Positions 5,039 through 6,096 of a stretch of DNA of 6,096 bases are shown here, piece after piece. The stretch is from Sedimentisphaerales bacterium (lineage in GTDB: Bacteria; Planctomycetota; Phycisphaerae; Sedimentisphaerales; Anaerobacaceae). The number at the start of each line of letters is the position of its first letter. Within the stretch, counting starts at the first letter, position 1. The stretch is taken from contig DAOVMB010000172.1 in NCBI GenBank assembly GCA_030630905.1, forward strand, positions 1 to 6,096. Reading direction: 5' to 3'. The notes below the pieces were generated by a model. It ran no database searches. It saw only the letters and a program-made list of their open reading frames with translations, and was not told the DNA's origin. A program made the position numbers and the translations under genes.

Positions 5039-6096
5039 AAACTGTAGCGCAGGCCCGCGTAAATATTTGTATTGTCCCGGAACTGGCCGAAGAACGTATG
5101 CGGGTAGTCGCCGAAGAATATGTTGCTGCCAACTTCTACCGCAAAGTTATCGCTGACTTTGTAATTGACGTTCGGGCGCATATACACGTCCTTGTCGGTG
5201 GGTGAGTAGTATGTGAACAGCGAGCATCGCAGATTCTGATTCATCAGCAGCTTGGTCAAACGCAGCGTTGTCAAGTGCCTGTCCCTGTCGCGTGCCGGCC
5301 CCGATGGCAAATTCCTCTTATACGGGCCGAAGTCCAGCATCTGCTCGATGTAATACTGGAGGCCCATCGTCAAATCTCTTCCGATTTCCTGCGTGTAGCC
5401 GACCAGGTATCGCATTTCCGAGTTGCTAATCAGGGGATTCCTGCCGCTCGTATCGTCGGCGGATTCGTAATACCCAATCTCCATGTTGCCGATTCCTTTG
5501 CCGACAGATCCTCGCAGGCTGGCGCCATAGACGTTCAGGTCCGGGAAGATAGCCTTGGTCATCGTGACGTTCTGGCCGCCGGGGCTTTTCCAGTAGCCGC
5601 GATAGCCGTAGAAGGCCAGTTCGTAGTTGTCGATATTCTTATAAAGTCTCGCCGCTATCTCAGAATCCCTGAACCACTCGTCCGGCTTGTCGGTATGAAC
5701 GATCGCATCCTGACCTGCGGTCCTGCCCAGATTCGAGTTCCAATACGAGATGCGTTCGCCGTTGATATAACGGTCGGGATCGAACTTGGGCGTATATGCA
5801 ATGTCAAGGTTCGCCCAGTCTCCGAACAAACTTACCTTTGCCGCATCTGACGGCGCCTTGAGATACTCGGTGTCCCTGCCGATGAAGAAGGATTGCCAGT
5901 CCTTGGGGAACAGATCGTTGATAAAAATCAGGTCCCCGGTGCCCCATGTCAGAATCTGCCTTCCGACCTTCACATCCATAAAGTCCGTCGGCCGGGTGAA
6001 TATATTTGCCTCGCGCAGGTCAAAATCGCCTTCCTCGGTCACCAGGTCGCCGAACACATCGCCTTTAACTTTTACGTCGCCCCAGTCGAAGTACGA
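5035..6096 (-). CDS. Outer-membrane beta-barrel protein, N-terminally partial (DUF1302/porin-like)
   Basis: The frame stays open to the right edge of the window, so only the last 353 residues are visible; the signal peptide and true start lie outside. A GTG at 6055-6057 is in frame but has no claim to be the start. The protein shows alternating polar and aromatic beta-strands (for example YELAFYGYRGYW, NMEIGYYESAD, TMGLQYYIEQ) and ends in GLRYSF, the aromatic C-terminal signature that the BAM machinery recognises in outer-membrane barrels. A conserved segment, VGRQILTWGTGDLIFINDLF followed by PKDWQSFFIGRDTEYLKAPS (about residues 44-83), resembles DUF1302-like and alginate-export-type barrels known from deltaproteobacteria and planctomycetes. 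Substrate and role cannot be told from sequence. It is transcribed toward rplI, and the two stop codons share 5035-5038. The plus-strand cluster does not suggest a functional link. Confidence 0.8.
   Translation of the reverse strand, partial: SYFDWGDVKVKGDVFGDLVTEEGDFDLREANIFTRPTDFMDVKVGRQILTWGTGDLIFINDLFPKDWQSFFIGRDTEYLKAPSDAAKVSLFGDWANLDIAYTPKFDPDRYINGERISYWNSNLGRTAGQDAIVHTDKPDEWFRDSEIAARLYKNIDNYELAFYGYRGYWKSPGGQNVTMTKAIFPDLNVYGASLRGSVGKGIGNMEIGYYESADDTSGRNPLISNSEMRYLVGYTQEIGRDLTMGLQYYIEQMLDFGPYKRNLPSGPARDRDRHLTTLRLTKLLMNQNLRCSLFTYYSPTDKDVYMRPNVNYKVSDNFAVEVGSNIFFGDYPHTFFGQFRDNTNIYAGLRYSF

Noticed and set aside
5275..5850. A 191-codon open frame on the + strand
   Set aside because: It lies opposite the outer-membrane barrel gene, has no recognisable domain, and the - strand frame is clearly the coding one.

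Overview
The window looks like chromosomal DNA of a free-living Gram-negative bacterium, most likely a planctomycete of the Phycisphaerae/Sedimentisphaerales type. This rests on the style of the S6 protein (a KLYEGMFLVDSA start and a ...DWDGV... segment), an L25 of the long TL5/CTC type, a C-terminal outer-membrane beta-barrel protein, and AT-rich dispersed repeats between higher-GC genes. It is an inference from protein character, not from a database match.

Layout. Positions 1-449 hold no convincing gene. They contain a G-rich tandem repeat, two related AT-rich palindromic elements (177-258 and 354-441), the edge of a third (1-13), and a GC-rich island between the two. A complete tRNA-Gln(UUG) follows at 450-521. 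Right behind a further repeat-like tract lies a short reading frame ending at 763. It matches only the last left-handed beta-helix coils and tail of GlmU and is read here as a glmU remnant. From 753 to 5038 comes a compact + strand cluster: prs, rplY (ctc), pth, rpsF, ssb, rpsR, rplI. A convergent outer-membrane beta-barrel gene on the - strand (5035 to beyond 6096) closes the window. Its stop codon overlaps that of rplI.

How the genes fit together. Two classic bacterial neighbourhoods are joined here: glmU-prs-rplY-pth (UDP-GlcNAc and PRPP supply, 5S rRNA-binding L25, peptidyl-tRNA recycling) and rpsF-ssb-rpsR-rplI (30S platform proteins S6 and S18, SSB, and 50S L9). The leader of rpsF contains a hairpin with a CCG-bearing bulge that resembles the S6:S18 autoregulatory mRNA motif. 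Both L25 and S6 carry long acidic, low-complexity C-terminal tails.

I do not see a previously undescribed defence, mobile or biosynthetic system. The points that deserve attention are the eroded glmU beside the tRNA and repeats, the palindromic repeat family (including one copy inside the ribosomal-protein operon), the rpsF leader, and the tail-to-tail overlap at the 3' end of the operon.
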